DNA from: Chondrosia reniformis | Lineage: Eukaryota > Porifera > Demospongiae > Chondrillida > Chondrillidae | NCBI GenBank assembly: GCA_947172415.1 | Contig: OX359191.1 | Coordinates: 2,976,001 to 3,040,000, forward strand | Direction of reading: 5' to 3' | DNA: 64,000 nt | In this document: one piece after another, positions 25,594 to 40,334 of the stretch | How positions within the stretch are numbered: position 1 is the first letter of the stretch | Layout: every line of letters begins with the position of its first letter | The notes under the pieces: model-generated | Told to the model about the DNA's origin: nothing | What the model saw: only the letters and a program-made list of their open reading frames with translations | Database searches by the model: none | Program-made: the position numbers and the translations under genes

Positions 25594-28500
25594 TAGTTGT
25601 AGTTACTAGTTGTATGTACTAGTTGTATGTACTAGAAACTAGTTGTATGTATAAATACTAGTTGTATCTACTAGTTTTATTCCCCTGTTTTATGTACTAG
25701 TTATTTTACTAGTTTTATGTACTAGTTGTATGTATCTCGTAACTAGCTGTATGTACTAATTATATGTACTAGTTGTATGTACTGGTTGTATGTCCTAGTT
25801 GTATATACTATTAACAATCTGTATTTACTAGTTCTATGTACTAGTGGTATGTAGTTATATGTTCTAGTTGTATGTTCTAGTTGTATGTACTATTTATATT
25901 TACTAGATGTAGTTACTAGTTGTATGTACTAGTTGTTCGGACTAGTTCTATGTACTAGTTGCAGCACTAGTTGTATGTACTAGTTGTATGTACTAGTAAC
26001 TAGTTGTATGTATAAATACTAGATGTATGTATAAATACTAGTTGTATCTACTAGTTATATTCACCTATTATATGTACTAGTAATATGTACTGTTTGTATT
26101 TACTAGTAGTATGTTCTAGTTTTATGTGCTATTTATATACACTAGTTATATGTGAATGTACTGGTTATGTGTTATAGTTGTATGTACTAGTTTAAAGCAC
26201 TGCTTATATGAAAAATCTAAGATACCATTTTCCTACATGCTATGCCTATTCTATTAAGAGCCTATAGGGGAACTAAACCTGAAGAGAGCCTTGGATAAAG
26301 ATACAGGAGTCTTTTCTCCCTTCTCTTCCCTTCTTTCATCTTCTTCTCCACTGGGTCAGATAGCCGTTTCTGGGAATTCCACCCTTCATCAGTGATCCTA
26401 AGAGTCTATATATTTTCTATATTTTGATCTTCTGTGAATCCTATGTACTAGTTGTATGTACTAGTTGTAGTTACTAGTCGTATGTCCTAGTTGTATGAAA
26501 TTATAGGTACTACTTGTATGTACTAGTTGTGTGTAATTGTGGTTTGTACTAGTTATATGTGCTAGTTTAATTTACTAGTTGTGTGTACAAGTTATGTGTA
26601 ATTGTGGTTTGTACTGGTTATATGTGCTACTTTAATTTACTAGTTGTGTGTACTAGTTGTGTGTACTAGCTGTATGTACCAGCTAAATGTACTAGGTGAA
26701 TGTACTAGTTTTATGTACTAGTTGTATGTACTATTAGTTAGTTGTATGTTCTGGTTATATGTACTAGTTGTATGTACTAGTTGTTTGTACTAGTTGTATG
26801 TACTAGTTGCGTGTATTATCTGTAAGTACTAATTGTATGTATATAATAATTGTATATACTAGTTGTATGTCATTTCATGTACTACTTATATGCACTAGTT
26901 TTGTGTAATTGTTGTATGTACTAGTTATTTGTACTAGTTGTAGTTACTAGTTGTATGTCCTAGTAGTACGTACCAGTTGAATGAACTAGTCCTTTGATGT
27001 ATGTACTAGTATTGTGTACTAGTTGAATGTACTAGTTGTGTGTAATAGTTTTATGTACTAGTTGTATGTGCTAGTTATATGTACTAATTGAATTTACTTA
27101 TTGTATGTAATTGTTGTAAGTACTAGTTATATTTACTAGTTGTAGTTACTAGTTGTATGTACTAGTTGTATCTACTTGTAGTATGTACTAGTAATTAATT
27201 GTATATATATGTAGGTACTAGTTGTAAGCACTAGTTGTATGTACTAGTTGTATGTACTAGGTGTATGTACTGTTATATATTCGTTATGTACTAGTTGTTT
27301 GCAATTGTATGTACTAGTTATATTTACTAGTTGTAGTTACTAGTTGTATGTACTGGTTATAAGTACTAGTTGTATGTACTAGATATATATCCTATTTGTA
27401 GTACTAATTGTATGTACTAGTTGAATGTACTAGTTGTGTGTAATTGTTGAATGTACTAGTTATACGTACTAGTTGTATGTACTAGCTGTATGTACCACCT
27501 ATATGTACTAGTTGTATGTACTAGTTGTATTACTAGAAAATAGTTGTATTTACTAGTTGTATGTAATAGTTTTATGTAATACTTATATTTACTAGTTGTA
27601 TGTAGTAGTTGTGTGTACTAGTTGTATGTACTAGTTTTATGTACTAGTTGTAGGTCCTAGTTGTATTTACTAGTAACTAGTTGTATTTACTTGTTGTATG
27701 TACTAGTTGTAGGTCCTAGTTGTATTTACTAGTAACTAGTGGTATTTACTAGTAACTAGTTGTATTTACTAGTTGTATGTACAAGTTGTATGTACAAGTT
27801 TTATGTACTAGTTGTATATAATAGCACTAGTTATATTTACTACTTTTAGGTACTAGCTGTATGTACTAGTACAGGTATATTTATTAGTTGTAGGTCCTAG
27901 TTGAATGTACAGGTTACCAGTTGTAGGTCCTAGTTGAATGTACAGGTTACCAGTTGTAGGTACAAGTTTAAATTACTAGTTGTATGCACCATTCTAGTTT
28001 TGTTTACTAGTTGTAGGCAAAAGTGGTATGTACTCGTTGAATGTAGTAGTTGTATGTACTAGTTGTATGTAATAGTTGTATGTACTAGTTGTAGGTCCTA
28101 TTTGTATTTACTAGTAACTAGTTGTATTTACTAGTTGTATGTACAAGTTTTATGTACTAGTTGTATATAAAGCACTAGTTATATTTACTACTTTTAGGTA
28201 CTAGCTGTATGTACTAGTACAAGTTTATTTATTGGTTGTAGGTCCTAGTTGAATGTACAGGTTACCAGTTGTAGGTACTACTTTAAATTACTAGTTGTAT
28301 GCACCATACTAGTTTTGTTTACTAGTTGTAGGCAAAAGTGGTATGTACTCGTTGAATGGAGTAGTTGTTAGTACATGTCATGTACTAGTTGTATTAACTT
28401 GTTGCATGTATTAGTTTTATGTACTCGTTGTTTATACTAGTTCTATGTACTAGTTGTAGTACTGGTTTAAAGTAATAGTTTATATACTAGATGTATGAAC

Positions 28501-29475
28501 TAGTTGTATATACAAGTTGTATGTACTAGTTGCGTGTACTAGTTGTATGTACTATTTATATGTACTAGTTATATGTGTATGTACTAGTTCTATGAACTAG
28601 CTGTAGTACCAGTTGCAAGTGCTCGTTGTATTTACTAGTTGTTTGTACTAGTTGTTTGTACTAGTTTTATGTACTAGTAACTAGTTGTATGTACTCGTAT
28701 GTACGACTTGGGTGTACTAGTTATATGTAATAGTTCAATGTACTAGTTATATAAACTAGTTGTATGTACTAGTTTTTTGTCCTACTACTGGTTTTGTTTA
28801 TTAGTTATAGGTACTGGTTATATGTACTAGTTCTATGTACTAGTTAGAGTACTATTTGTATGTACTTGTTGTATGTACAAGCTGTATGTACTAGTTGTAT
28901 TTACTAGTTCCATGTACTAGTTGTATTTACTAGTTCCATGTACTAGTAACTAGTTGTAAGTACTAGTAACTAGTTGTACGTACTAGTTATATGTAGTAGT
29001 TGTATGTACTAGTTTATGTACTAGTTGTATGCACTAGTTATATGTACTAATTGTATGTACTAGTTGTATATACTAGTTGTATGTACTAGTAACTAGTTGT
29101 ATGTACTAGTTGTATGTTCTAGTTGAATGTACTATTAACTATCTGTATGTCCTAATTTTATGTATATACTAGTTGTTTGAACTAGTTGTATGTAATTATA
29201 TGTACTACTTGTATGTACCAGTTGTGTTCAATTGTTGTATACACTAGTTATTTGTGCTAGTTGTAGTTACTAGTTGTATGTACTAGTTGTATAGACAAGG
29301 TGTATGTAGTAGTAACTAGTCGTATGTACTAGTTGTATGTACCAGTTGTGTGTACTTGTAACTATCTGTATGTCCTTGTTGTATGTACTAGTTGTATGTA
29401 GTATTATGTACTACTTGTATATACTAGTAACTAGTTGAATGTACTAGTAACTAATTGTATGTACTAATTGTATGT
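25594..29475 (-). repeat. 13-bp satellite array, inverted orientation, up to the second polarity switch
   Basis: TGTATGTACTAGT-oriented satellite interrupted at 26,204-26,440 by unrelated DNA. Between 27,820 and 28,370 there is a tandem duplication with period about 348 bp (marker CTTTTAGGTACTAGCTG at 27,843 and 28,191). At about 29,475 the array flips to the ACATACA orientation within a few bases (GTATGTATATACACACAAC). Confidence 0.93.
26204..26369 (+). repeat. 166-bp interspersed repeat, copy 1
   Basis: Non-satellite sequence beginning TTATATGAAAAATCTA and ending near CAGATAGCCGTT, with a long pyrimidine tract (CTTTTCTCCCTTCTCTTCCC). It matches 36,131-36,298 in reverse complement over its whole length with scattered differences. 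No coding potential. Possibly a short non-autonomous element or an old TE fragment. The following 70 bp (to 26,440) are non-satellite, unmatched in the second copy, and unrecognised. Confidence 0.8.
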
Positions 29476-30142
29476 ATATACACACAACTACTACATATAA
29501 CTAGTACATACACATTTAACTAGTACATATGAATAGTACCTACAGCTAGTACATAGAACTAGTACCTAAAACTAGTTACTAGTACATACAACTAGAAAAT
29601 GCAACTAGTAAAATCCACTATTACCTACAACTAGTTCATATAAATATATAGTGCAAACAATTACTGCATATAACTAGTACATACACATATAACTATTACA
29701 TGTAAATAGAACATACAACTAGTAAATACAACTAGTATATACATGCAACTAGTACATACAACTAGTACATACAACTAGGACCTAAAACTAGTAAATACAA
29801 CTATTAAATACAACTAGTACATGCAATTAGTACATACAACTAGTACATAAAACTATTAAATACAACTAGTTCATTCAACTGGTACACGGAACTAGTACAT
29901 AGAACTATATAGTCCATACACCTACTAAATACAACTAGTATCTAGCACATACAACTAGTACATAGAACTAGTCCATACAACTACTACATACACCTAGTAT
30001 GTAGCACTTACAACTAGTACATACAACTAATACATACAAGTAGTAGACACAACTAGTACACACAACTAGTACATACAACTAGTACATACAACTAGTACAT
30101 ACAACAAGTACATATACCTAGTACATACACATATAACTAGTA
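29476..30142 (+). repeat. 13-bp satellite array, ACATACA orientation
   Basis: Satellite immediately after the polarity switch, ending at the 3' end of a minus-strand LINE. Units such as ACTAGTACATACA and ACTAGTAAATACA predominate. Confidence 0.93.
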
Positions 30143-31738
30143 TATCAATATCAAGATTAGAGTGCACCACACCAACAGGTGCTAGGACATTACAAAAGTC
30201 CAATGTAGCACTAAAAAATGACAATAAATATAAATAATATATATAATATAGTTTGTTCACATCACAGGCGAAATCTGGCACACCACATTGCACTGATATA
30301 GTTTAAAATAGAATAGTTGGTGCATGCCATTGATAGAATAAGTGCAGTCTGCTTCTCAAGACACTGTCCTTGGAAACCATCATACTGGCTGACTTGCTTC
30401 ATCAGGGGCCGTCTCACGATGTCCCAAGCATGGCAACGGAGCATCCAGTGGCAGACATCTTCCACTTCTCCACTATTGCATTCCTTGCATAGCCTCTCTT
30501 CCCTCACCACTCCTTTCCACCTTCCCACTTCTATCTGGAATGCCACTGTACCTCCCCTTAACTTCATCATCATATTCCTGTCTCTCTTCCTTCCCAAAAC
30601 TGCACAACTTGACTCACCCTCAAGGGCTGCTATTTCATTCAGCATCCCTAGCTTCGGCTTCTCCTCCATCTCCTTCTGCCACCTGTATCTAACCTCCCTC
30701 CAGGCAATACTTGATAGCATATCTCTAATCTCTGGCTCACTAAGGTCCTTTATGGCATTTCCATCCATACCTTGCCACCCAAACTCAACAAAACATTTAG
30801 CCATATTCTTTACCCATATTCCCTTGCCACACTCCACTGCCTGTCTTGCTATCTTCCTTAACTACCTTCCTTTGTACATCTCACTTGTCAAAACCTTCAA
30901 CCAGAACCTCACACAATGCATCTTCACCTCCCACACAACAGGTAAGACCCTCATTTCAAATAACAAGGATACCTTGGGGTGAAGTATGCCCACCCCAAAG
31001 AACTGACGGAGAGCACGTAACTGAACACGTTCAATGGGTTCCAAATGACTAGAGCAACCCCATACTTCGACCCCATACATCATACCTGACTCCACAAGAG
31101 ATCCCATCAATTTCTGGAAAACGCCAACTCCAACATCTCCAATCTCTGCCCGACATCTCTGGAGACAAGCTCCTAGGGCTCTCCTCCCACTCTCTGCCTT
31201 ATCTCTCACCATCTCTGTCAGCTCTAGATACTCATCGACCATGCAGCCTAAATACTTATAGGATGATACCATCGCGATTTTCTCACCCTCCACCTCGTAC
31301 ACTACCTCACATCGTTCTGCTTTCTTCTTGTGGATATGCATGATGCCAGACTTTGCCACATTAATCTTCACATCCCATTCTTCACACCACTCCACCAATA
31401 CCTCTAAACTCCTAGTTATGCCAGACACATCTGATGCTACCAAGCAGGTATCATCTGCAAATAGCAGGCCAGGGACAATCTCATCTCCACACTTTACACC
31501 ACACCTCTCCTCCTTCAACCTCTTAACAGCACTGTAAATATATAGGGAGAAGAGTAATGGGGACAAGACGCATCCCTGCCGTAGCCCTGTGTGCACCTCA
31601 AACTCCTCACTAATATGCCCCTTCACTTTCACCCTGCACATGTTCCTTTCATAAAGAGCCTGTAGAAACCTGAGAAACCTGCCAATCACACCCACACTCT
31701 GTAGACAAGACCACAACTTCTCCCAGTTCACCTTATAA
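30143..31738 (-). mobile_element. 5'-truncated LINE, minus strand
   Basis: About 1.6 kb of a non-LTR retrotransposon. On the minus strand it begins inside the RT, just upstream of the RQGCVLSP region, runs through the C-terminus and ends in an AT-rich 3' UTR (30,143-30,261). Truncation at the 5' end is the usual outcome of incomplete target-primed reverse transcription. Satellite lies on both sides; the sequence next to its 5' end is duplicated about 187 bp further on (ATTAAACTAxAACTCCAAC at about 31,757 and 31,945). Confidence 0.85.
30262..31731 (-). pseudogene. LINE reverse transcriptase, C-terminal two thirds, one nonsense codon
   Basis: Two open stretches (31,731-30,862 and 30,837-30,262, minus strand) are in the same frame and separated by one TAG at 30,862-30,864. 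Landmarks in order: TGLRQGCVLSPLLFSLYI, LLFADDTCLVA (catalytic Asp pair), YKYLGCMV, YGVEVWG, and a C-terminal zinc-knuckle-like CKEC...CHWMLRC (C-x2-C-x9-H-x4-C). RT motif A is missing because of the 5' truncation. This C-terminal layout is common in CR1/L2/RTE-like non-LTR elements; I do not assign the clade. Not functional. Confidence 0.85.
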
Positions 31739-34700
31739 TATATATATATAGTACGTATATTAAACTAAAACTCCAACTAGTACATAGAAGTATTACATAG
31801 AATTAGTACATACATCTAGTACATACAACTAGTACATACAACTGGCACATACAACTAGTACTAACAACTAGTTCCCACAACTTGTACTTACAACTAGAAC
31901 CTATGATTAGAACATACACATATAACTAGTACATATAAATAGTACGTACATTAAACTAGAACTCCAACTAGTACATAGAATTATTACATACAATTAGTAC
32001 ATACATCAAGTACATACAACTAGTACAAACAACTGGGACATACAACTAGTAAATATAATTAGTGCCTACAATTAGTAAATATTATCAGTATTAGTACATA
32101 CCACTAGTTCATGCAACTTGTACTTACAACTACCTATGACTAGAACAAGTACATATGACTAGAACATACACATATAACTAGTACATAAATATAGAATATT
32201 AAACTAGTACATAAAACTAGTACATACAAATACATACAACTATTACATTCAACAAGTCCATATAACTAGTACTTAAAACTAGTTAATTTAATTAGTACTA
32301 GTACATACGAGTACCTACTTAGTACATAGTTTTACTAATACCAGAACCTACAACTAGTACATAAAACTAGTATATACAACTAGTACATCAAACAAGTACC
32401 TATAACTAGTACCCAACTACTACATATAACTAGTATATACACATAAGCCTGGTACCTATAAATAGTGCATACACCTAGTACATACAATAAGTTCCTACAA
32501 ACAGTACATACAACTAGTACATACAAGTAGTTTACAATTAGTACATACAGCTAGTTCAAACAATTAGAACAAAAAACTACTATATACAATAATACCTATA
32601 ATTAGTAAATATAACTTGTACTAGTACATACAACTGGTACATAAAACTAGTACCTACAACTAGTAAATATTACCAGTACTAGTACATACAACTAGTTATT
32701 AGAACTAGTACATGCAACTAGTACATAAATAATACATACAATTAATACGCACAACTAGTACATACAATTAGTATAAACAACTAATACATACAACTAGTAT
32801 ATAACTAGTACATACAACAAGGACATAAAACTAGTTCTTACAATTACAACATACAACTAGTACATACAACTAGTACATATAACTAGTACATACACATATA
32901 GCTAGTACATATAAATATTACATAGCATAGTACATACAACTAGTTCATACAACTAGCACATACAACTAGTACCTATGAATATAACATACAGAACCTAACT
33001 AGTATCTAGTTGAACTAGTACTAGGACCTCCTACTAGTATATACAACTTGTACATACATTTTAAATTAGTACATACACCTAGTTCTAAAACTATTAAGTA
33101 GAACTAGTATATACTATATAGAACGAGTACATGATAACTAATACATATAACTAGTACATAAAACTAGTACATATACCTAGTACATACATATATAACTAGT
33201 ACATTCAACTGGTACAAAACTAGTACATAAAACTAGTACATACATCTACTACATACAATTAGTAAATAGCTAGTACATACAACTAGTACATAAAACTAGT
33301 AAATAGAACGCGTACAAAACACTTGTACATACATATACAACATACAATTAGTAAGTAGCGAGTCCATACAACTTGTACATAACCAGTACAAACAACTGGT
33401 ACATCAAACTAGTATAAACAATTGGTACGTGCAACTACTGCATACAACTACTTCATACAACTAGTACATTCAACTAGTATATAAATACAACTAGTACTAA
33501 CAAGTAGTACATAAAACTAGTACATACAACTAGTACATACCACTAGTACATAAAACTAGCACTTAGAACTAGTATATACAACTTGTACATACAAATAGTC
33601 CATACAGCTAGGACATACAGCTAGTCCATCCAACTAGTACCTACAACTAGTACATACAACTAGTACTACAGCTAGTAAGTAGATCTAGTACATAGAACGA
33701 GTACATCATAACTAGTACATAAAACTGATACATACAACTAGTACATACAACTAGTATTTTCAACTGGTACATAACTAGTACATACAACCAGTACATTCAA
33801 TAAGTACATACCACTAGTACTATAACTAGTACATACAACTAGTATTTGCAACTAGTACATTAAACTAGCACATACAACTAATATATACAACTACCACATA
33901 CAACTAATATATATAATTAGCACATACTCTATTCCATACAACAAGTACATATGTCTAGAACATAGAACCAGTGCATACAAAGAGTACTTATAACTGGTTT
34001 ACTACTAGTGTTTACAACTAATAATTACAACTACTACGTCCACCAAGTACATGTATCTAGTACTTACAACTAGTACATATAACTACAACAAACAACTTGT
34101 ACATTCAACTAGTAGAGATAACTTGAACATACACATATAACTTTACATATAAATAGTACATACAACTAGTATATACAAGAAGTACATACACCCAATACAT
34201 TCAACTAGTGCGTACAACTAGAAGATACAACTTGTACATACAACTAGTACATACAAGTAGTACATACAACTAGTGTATGCAACTAGTACATAAAACTAGC
34301 ACATACACCTAAAACATACAACTATTACATACAACTAATACATACAACTATTACATACAACTAATACATACAACTAGTAAATACACCAAGTACATACAGC
34401 TAGTACTTACAACTAGTACCTACAACTAATACATTTAACTAGTACCTATAACTAGAACATACACATATAACGAGTACAAATAAATAGTACAAACAACAAC
34501 TAGGGCATAAAACTTTTACATACAACTAGTACATATGAATAGTACACACAACTAGTACATACAACTGGTAAATACAACTAGAACATACATGTAGCACATG
34601 CAAATGGTACATAGAACGAGTACATGCAAATGGTACATACAAGAAGTACAAACAACTGGTACTTATAACCAGTCCGTACAATTAGTATGCACAACTAGTG

Positions 34701-36130
34701 ATTACAACTAGTACATATATTTAAAACATACAACTAATATATACAAGTCGTTCATACAACTAGTACATACACCTATTACATACAGCTAGTATATAGAAAT
34801 AGTACATATAACTAGTAACTATAACTAGTGATTACCATTGGTACATATAACTAGTACATACAACTAGTACATATAACTAGTTCATACAACCAGTACATAT
34901 AACTAGAATATACAACTTGTACATACAACTTGTACATAGAACTAGTTCATACAACCAGTACATATAACTAGAATATACAACTCGTACATACAAATTGTAC
35001 ATAGAACTAGTAAGGATAACTAGTGATTACCATTTGTACATACAACTAATTCATACAACTAGTACATATAACTAGTACATACAACCAGTACATATAACTA
35101 GAATATACAACTTGTACATATAACGAGTACGTACAACTAGTACATATAGCTAGTACATGAAACCAGTACATATAACTAGAATATACAACTACTACATATA
35201 ACGAGTACGTACAACTAGTGCATTTAATTAGTTCATAAAACCAGTACGTATATCTAATATATACAACTAGTACATACAGATAGTACATATAACTAGAACG
35301 AACTTATATACCTGGTGCACACAACTACCACACACAACCAGTACATACAACTAGAATACACATATAGTTTATACAACTAGTACTTACAATTACTACATAC
35401 AGCTAGTACATAGAACTAGTACATAGAACTAGTACATACAACCAGTACATTCAGCCAATACTTACATCTAGCACATACAACTAGTACATACAATTAGTAC
35501 ATACAACCAGTACATACAACCAGTACATACAACTAGTACATACAACTAGTGCATAACTAGTATAGGCAACTAGAACATACATGCAACTAATACATACAAC
35601 TAGTACATATAACTAGTACATACAACTAGTATATACAACCAGTACATACAACCAGTACATACAACTAGTATATACAACTAGTGCATAACTAGTATATGCA
35701 ACTAGAACATAAAACTATTACATACAACTAGTACATATAACTAGTACATACAGTTAGTACATTTAACTAGAACGTACTTATATAACTGGTGTACACAACT
35801 ACCACATACAACGAATACATACAACTAGAATACACACCTAGTATATACAACTAGTACCCATAACTAGTGATTACAACTAGTTCATATAACAAATACATAC
35901 AACCAGTACATATAACTAGTTCATACAACTAGTACGTACAACTAGTACAGACATCCAGTACGTACAAACAAAACATGTAACTAGTTCATACAACTAGGAC
36001 ATACATTCAGTACATACAACCAAAACATGTAACTAGTTCATACAACTAGTACGTACAACTCGTACATACAACTAGTACATACAACTAGCATATGCAACTA
36101 GAACATAAAACTAGGACATACAACCAGTGC
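31739..36130 (+). repeat. 13-bp satellite array, ACATACA orientation
   Basis: Satellite zone with a different variant mix from the first 29 kb. Units ACTAGTGATTACA, AATAGTACATACA and the 19-bp ACATACA+CATATA compound are common, and I did not see the AACTACA/AAATATA/ACAATTACACACA string that marks other zones. Contains the first copy (33,790-34,255) of a 466-bp duplicated block. The minus-strand frame at 35,046-35,288 is satellite-derived. Confidence 0.93.
33790..34255 (+). repeat. Satellite segmental duplication, copy 1
   Basis: Nearly identical to 37,679-38,144 at a constant offset of 3,889 bp, including rare strings such as CTATTCCATACAACAAG, GGTTTACTACTAGTGTTTAC and ACTACGTCCACCAAG. The constant offset shows substitutions without net indels. 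Confidence 0.9.
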
Positions 36131-36298
36131 AACGGCTGTCTGACCCAGTGGAGAAGAAGATGAAAGAAGGGAAAAGAAGGAAGAAAAGACTCCTGTATCT
36201 TCATCTAAAGCTCTCTTTAGGTTTAGTTCCCCTATAGGCTCTTTTTACAGAATAGGCATATAGCATGTAGGAAAATGGTATATTAGATTTTTCATATA
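36131..36298 (-). repeat. 166-bp interspersed repeat, copy 2 (inverted)
   Basis: Reverse complement of 26,204-26,369 (AACGGCTGTCTGACCCAGTG at one end, TAGATTTTTCATATAA at the other). It is inverted relative to copy 1, as is the surrounding satellite, so relative to the satellite both copies have the same orientation. Confidence 0.82.
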
Positions 36299-39200
36299 AC
36301 TAGAACATACAACCAGTACATATTACTAGTACATACATCTGGAATCTACAACTAGTGCATATTACTAGTACATACTACTAGTCCATTCAACCAATACATA
36401 CAACCAGTTCATACGACTAGAACATACAAGAAGTGCATGCAAATAGTAGATATATATGGTTCACAATAACTAGTGTTTACAGGTAATAACTACAACTAGC
36501 ACATATAATTATTACATACAACTTGTACATTTAACTAGTATAAATAACTAGAACATACACATATAACTAGAACATATAAATAGTACATACAACTAGTGCA
36601 TACAACTAGTGTATGCAACTAGTACATAAAAGTAGGACATAACTAAAACATACAACTATTACATACAACTAATACATACAACTAGTAAAAACACCAATTA
36701 CATTCAACTAGTACATACAACTAGTACCTACAACTAGTACCTACAACTAATACATATAACTAGTACCTATAACTAGTGATTACAACTAGTACCTACAACT
36801 AGTACATACAAATAGTACATACAAACAGTACATACAACCAGTACATACAACTAGTCCATACAAGTATGTGAAACTAGTACATATAACTAGTACATAAAAC
36901 CAGTACATATTACTAGTACATACAACTAGAATATATAACTAGTACGTACAACTAGTACATTTGATTAGTACATACCACTAATACCTATAACTAGTGATTA
37001 CAACTAGTACATGCAACTAGTACATACTAATAGGAGATACTACCAGTACATTCAACCAGTACATACAACTAGTACAAACAACTAGTACATACAAATAGTA
37101 GAGATAACTAGAACATACACATATAACTTATACCTATAAATAGTACATACAACCAGTACAAACAACTGGTATAAGCAAGTAGTACGTAAAACTAGCACTT
37201 ACAACTAATACATACAACTACTCCATACAACTTGTACATACAACTAGTACATACATCTAGTACATACAACGTGCACCTAAAACTAGTACATATAACTAGA
37301 ACTTACACATATAGTTCGTTCATATAAATAGTACATATAACTAGTATTTATAAATAGTACATATAACTAGTAGATATACCTAGTACATATAAATAGTACA
37401 TACAACCAGTACATACAACCAGTACCTACAACTAGTATATTCAACTAGTGCTTAACACTACTACCTACAACTAGTACCTACAACTAGCACTTATAACTAG
37501 TACCTATAGCTAGTGATTACAACTAGTACCTACAACTAGTACATACAACCAGTACATAAAACTAGGCCATGCAACTAGTACATAACTAGTATATGCAACT
37601 AGTACATATAACTAGTACATACAACCAGTACATAATACTAGTACATACAACTAGATTATACAACTAATACATACAACTAGTACATTCAATAAGTACATAC
37701 GACTAGTACTATAACTAGTACATACAACTAGTATTTGCAACTAGTACATTAAACTAGCACATACAACTAATATATACAACTACCACATACAACTAATATA
37801 TATAATTAGCACATACTCTATTCCATACAACAAGTACATATGTCTAGAACATAGAACCAGTGCATACAAAGAGTACTTATAACTGGTTTACTACTAGTGT
37901 TTACAACTAATAATTACAACTACTACGTCCACCAAGTACATATATCTAGTACTTGCAACTAGTACATATAACTACAACAAACAACTTGTACATTCAACTA
38001 GTAGAGATAACTTGAACATACACATATAACTTTACATATAACTAGTACATACAACTAGTATATACAAGAAGTACATACACCCAATACATTCAACTAGTGC
38101 GTACAACTAGAAGATACAACTTGTACATACAACTAGTACATACATCTAGTACATACAACTTGCACATAAAACTAGAATATATAACTAACATATAACTAGT
38201 ACATATTAATAGTACAACAACAACTAGTTCATAAAACATTTACATACAACTAGTACATATAATTGGAACATACACATACAACTATTACATATGAATAGTA
38301 CATACAACCAGTACATACAACTAGTACATATAACCAGTACATACAACCAGTACGTACAACTAGTACATAAGTAGTATATGCAACTAGTACATACAACTAG
38401 TATATAACTAGTATATGAAACTAGTATATAAAACTAGGACATGCAACAAGTACATATAACTAGTACATACAGCCAGTACATATTACAAGTATATACAAAA
38501 AACTAGAATATAAAACAAGTATTTACAACTAGTACCTACAACTAGTACATATAACTAGTACTTATACCTAGTAACTACCACTAGTACCTACAACTAGTAT
38601 ATACAACTAGTACATATAATTAGTTAATACAACTAGTACATATAACTAGTTAATACAACTAGTACATTCACCTTGTACATAGAACTAGTAATGATAACTA
38701 GAACATACACATAAAACTTGTATATATAAATAGTACATAAAACTAGTACAATTAACTAGTACATACAACTGGTACATACAACTAGTACATACAACTGGTA
38801 AATACAACCAGAACACACATCTAGTACATACACATTGTACATACCACTAGTACATATAACTAGAACATACACGTATAACTAGTACATATAACTTGTACAT
38901 TCAAACAGTACGTACTACTAGTACATACAACCAATACATACAACTAGTACATACTACCAGTACATACAACTAGTATGTACAACTAGTACATACATCGATG
39001 ACATAAAACTTGTACATAGAACTGGTAAAGATAACTAGAACATACACATATGACTTGTACATATGAATAGTACATACAACTAGTACATTTAACTAGTTCA
39101 TGCAACTGGTACATACAACTAGTACATACCACTGGTACATACAACTAGAACATACATCTAGTACATACAAATTGTATGTATGTACAAACAACTGGTACTT

Positions 39201-40116
39201 ATAACCAGTCCGTACAACTAGTATGCACAACTAGTGATTACAACTAGTACATATAATTAATACATACAACTAATATACATAAGTAGTTCATACAATTAGT
39301 ACATACAACTACTACATACAGCTAGTACATAGAAATAGTACCTATAAGTAGGGATTACCACTAGTACATGAAACTATATAGTACAATAAACTAGTACATA
39401 TAACTAGTTCATACGCTTATTATATACAATTCGTACATACAACTTGTATATAGAACTAGTAGGCATAACTAGAACCTACACATATAACTTGTACATATGA
39501 AATAGTACTTACAACTAGTACATACAACTAGTACATGCAACTGGTACATACAACTAGTACTTGCAACTGGTATATACAACTTGTACCTGCAACTGGTACA
39601 TACAACTAGTACATGCAACTGGTATATACAACTAGTACCTGCAACTGGTACATACAACTAGTACATGCAAGTGGTACATACAACTGGTATATACAACTGG
39701 TACATACATCTAGTACATACAACTAGTACAAATAAATAATACATACAGCCAGTACATACAACTAGTACATACAACCAGTACATACAACCAATACATATTA
39801 CTAGTACATACAACTAGAATATACAACTAGTACGTGCAACTAGTACACAAAACTTGTTCATATATCAAGTACCTATAAGTAGTGATTACCACTAGTACAT
39901 ACAGCTAGTACATGCAACTCATACTTACAACTTGTACATAGAACTGGAAGGAAAACTAGAACATGCACATATAACTTGTACATATGAATAGTACATACAA
40001 CTAGTCCATACAACTAGCACATGCAAATGGTACATAGAACGAGTACATGCAAATGGTACATACAAGTAGTACAAAGAACTGGTACATATAACGAGTCCGT
40101 ACAACTAGTACCCATA
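36299..40116 (+). repeat. 13-bp satellite array, ACATACA orientation
   Basis: Contains the second copy (37,679-38,144) of the 466-bp block and, at about 39,505-39,720, a run of 26-bp dimers alternating ACTAGTACATGCA-like and ACTGGTACATACA-like units. It ends with TA (40,115-40,116), the target duplication of the next transposon. The minus-strand frame at 39,469-39,657 is satellite-derived. Confidence 0.93.
37679..38144 (+). repeat. Satellite segmental duplication, copy 2
   Basis: Partner of 33,790-34,255 (offset 3,889). One visible difference is AAATAGTACATACA in copy 1 versus ACTAGTACATACA in copy 2 near 34,155/38,044. Confidence 0.9.
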
Positions 40117-40334
40117 CACAGGTGCCATATGACTGATCTGCGTGTTTTTAGGTTTTTTTATAAACACTTTAAAAAGCAAGTTTCGTTCTAACAGAAACGA
40201 TTTGCTAACTTAAACTGGTATACATCGAAGCGCTTATTTAAATGTCAGCGAAATCAAAAATTTGAGCGAGATTGAACAACCAATATCGAAGATATAACGT
40301 GTTAAAAAGGGCCGATTTTAAAACTCTCAGACAC

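Noticed and set aside
26311-26350. Polypyrimidine tract as a splice or regulatory site
   Set aside because: It belongs to the 166-bp interspersed repeat, with no adjacent exon.
30317-31537. Plus-strand open frames across the minus-strand LINE
   Set aside because: Antisense shadows of the RT; the minus-strand frame carries RQGCVLSP, FADD and the zinc knuckle.
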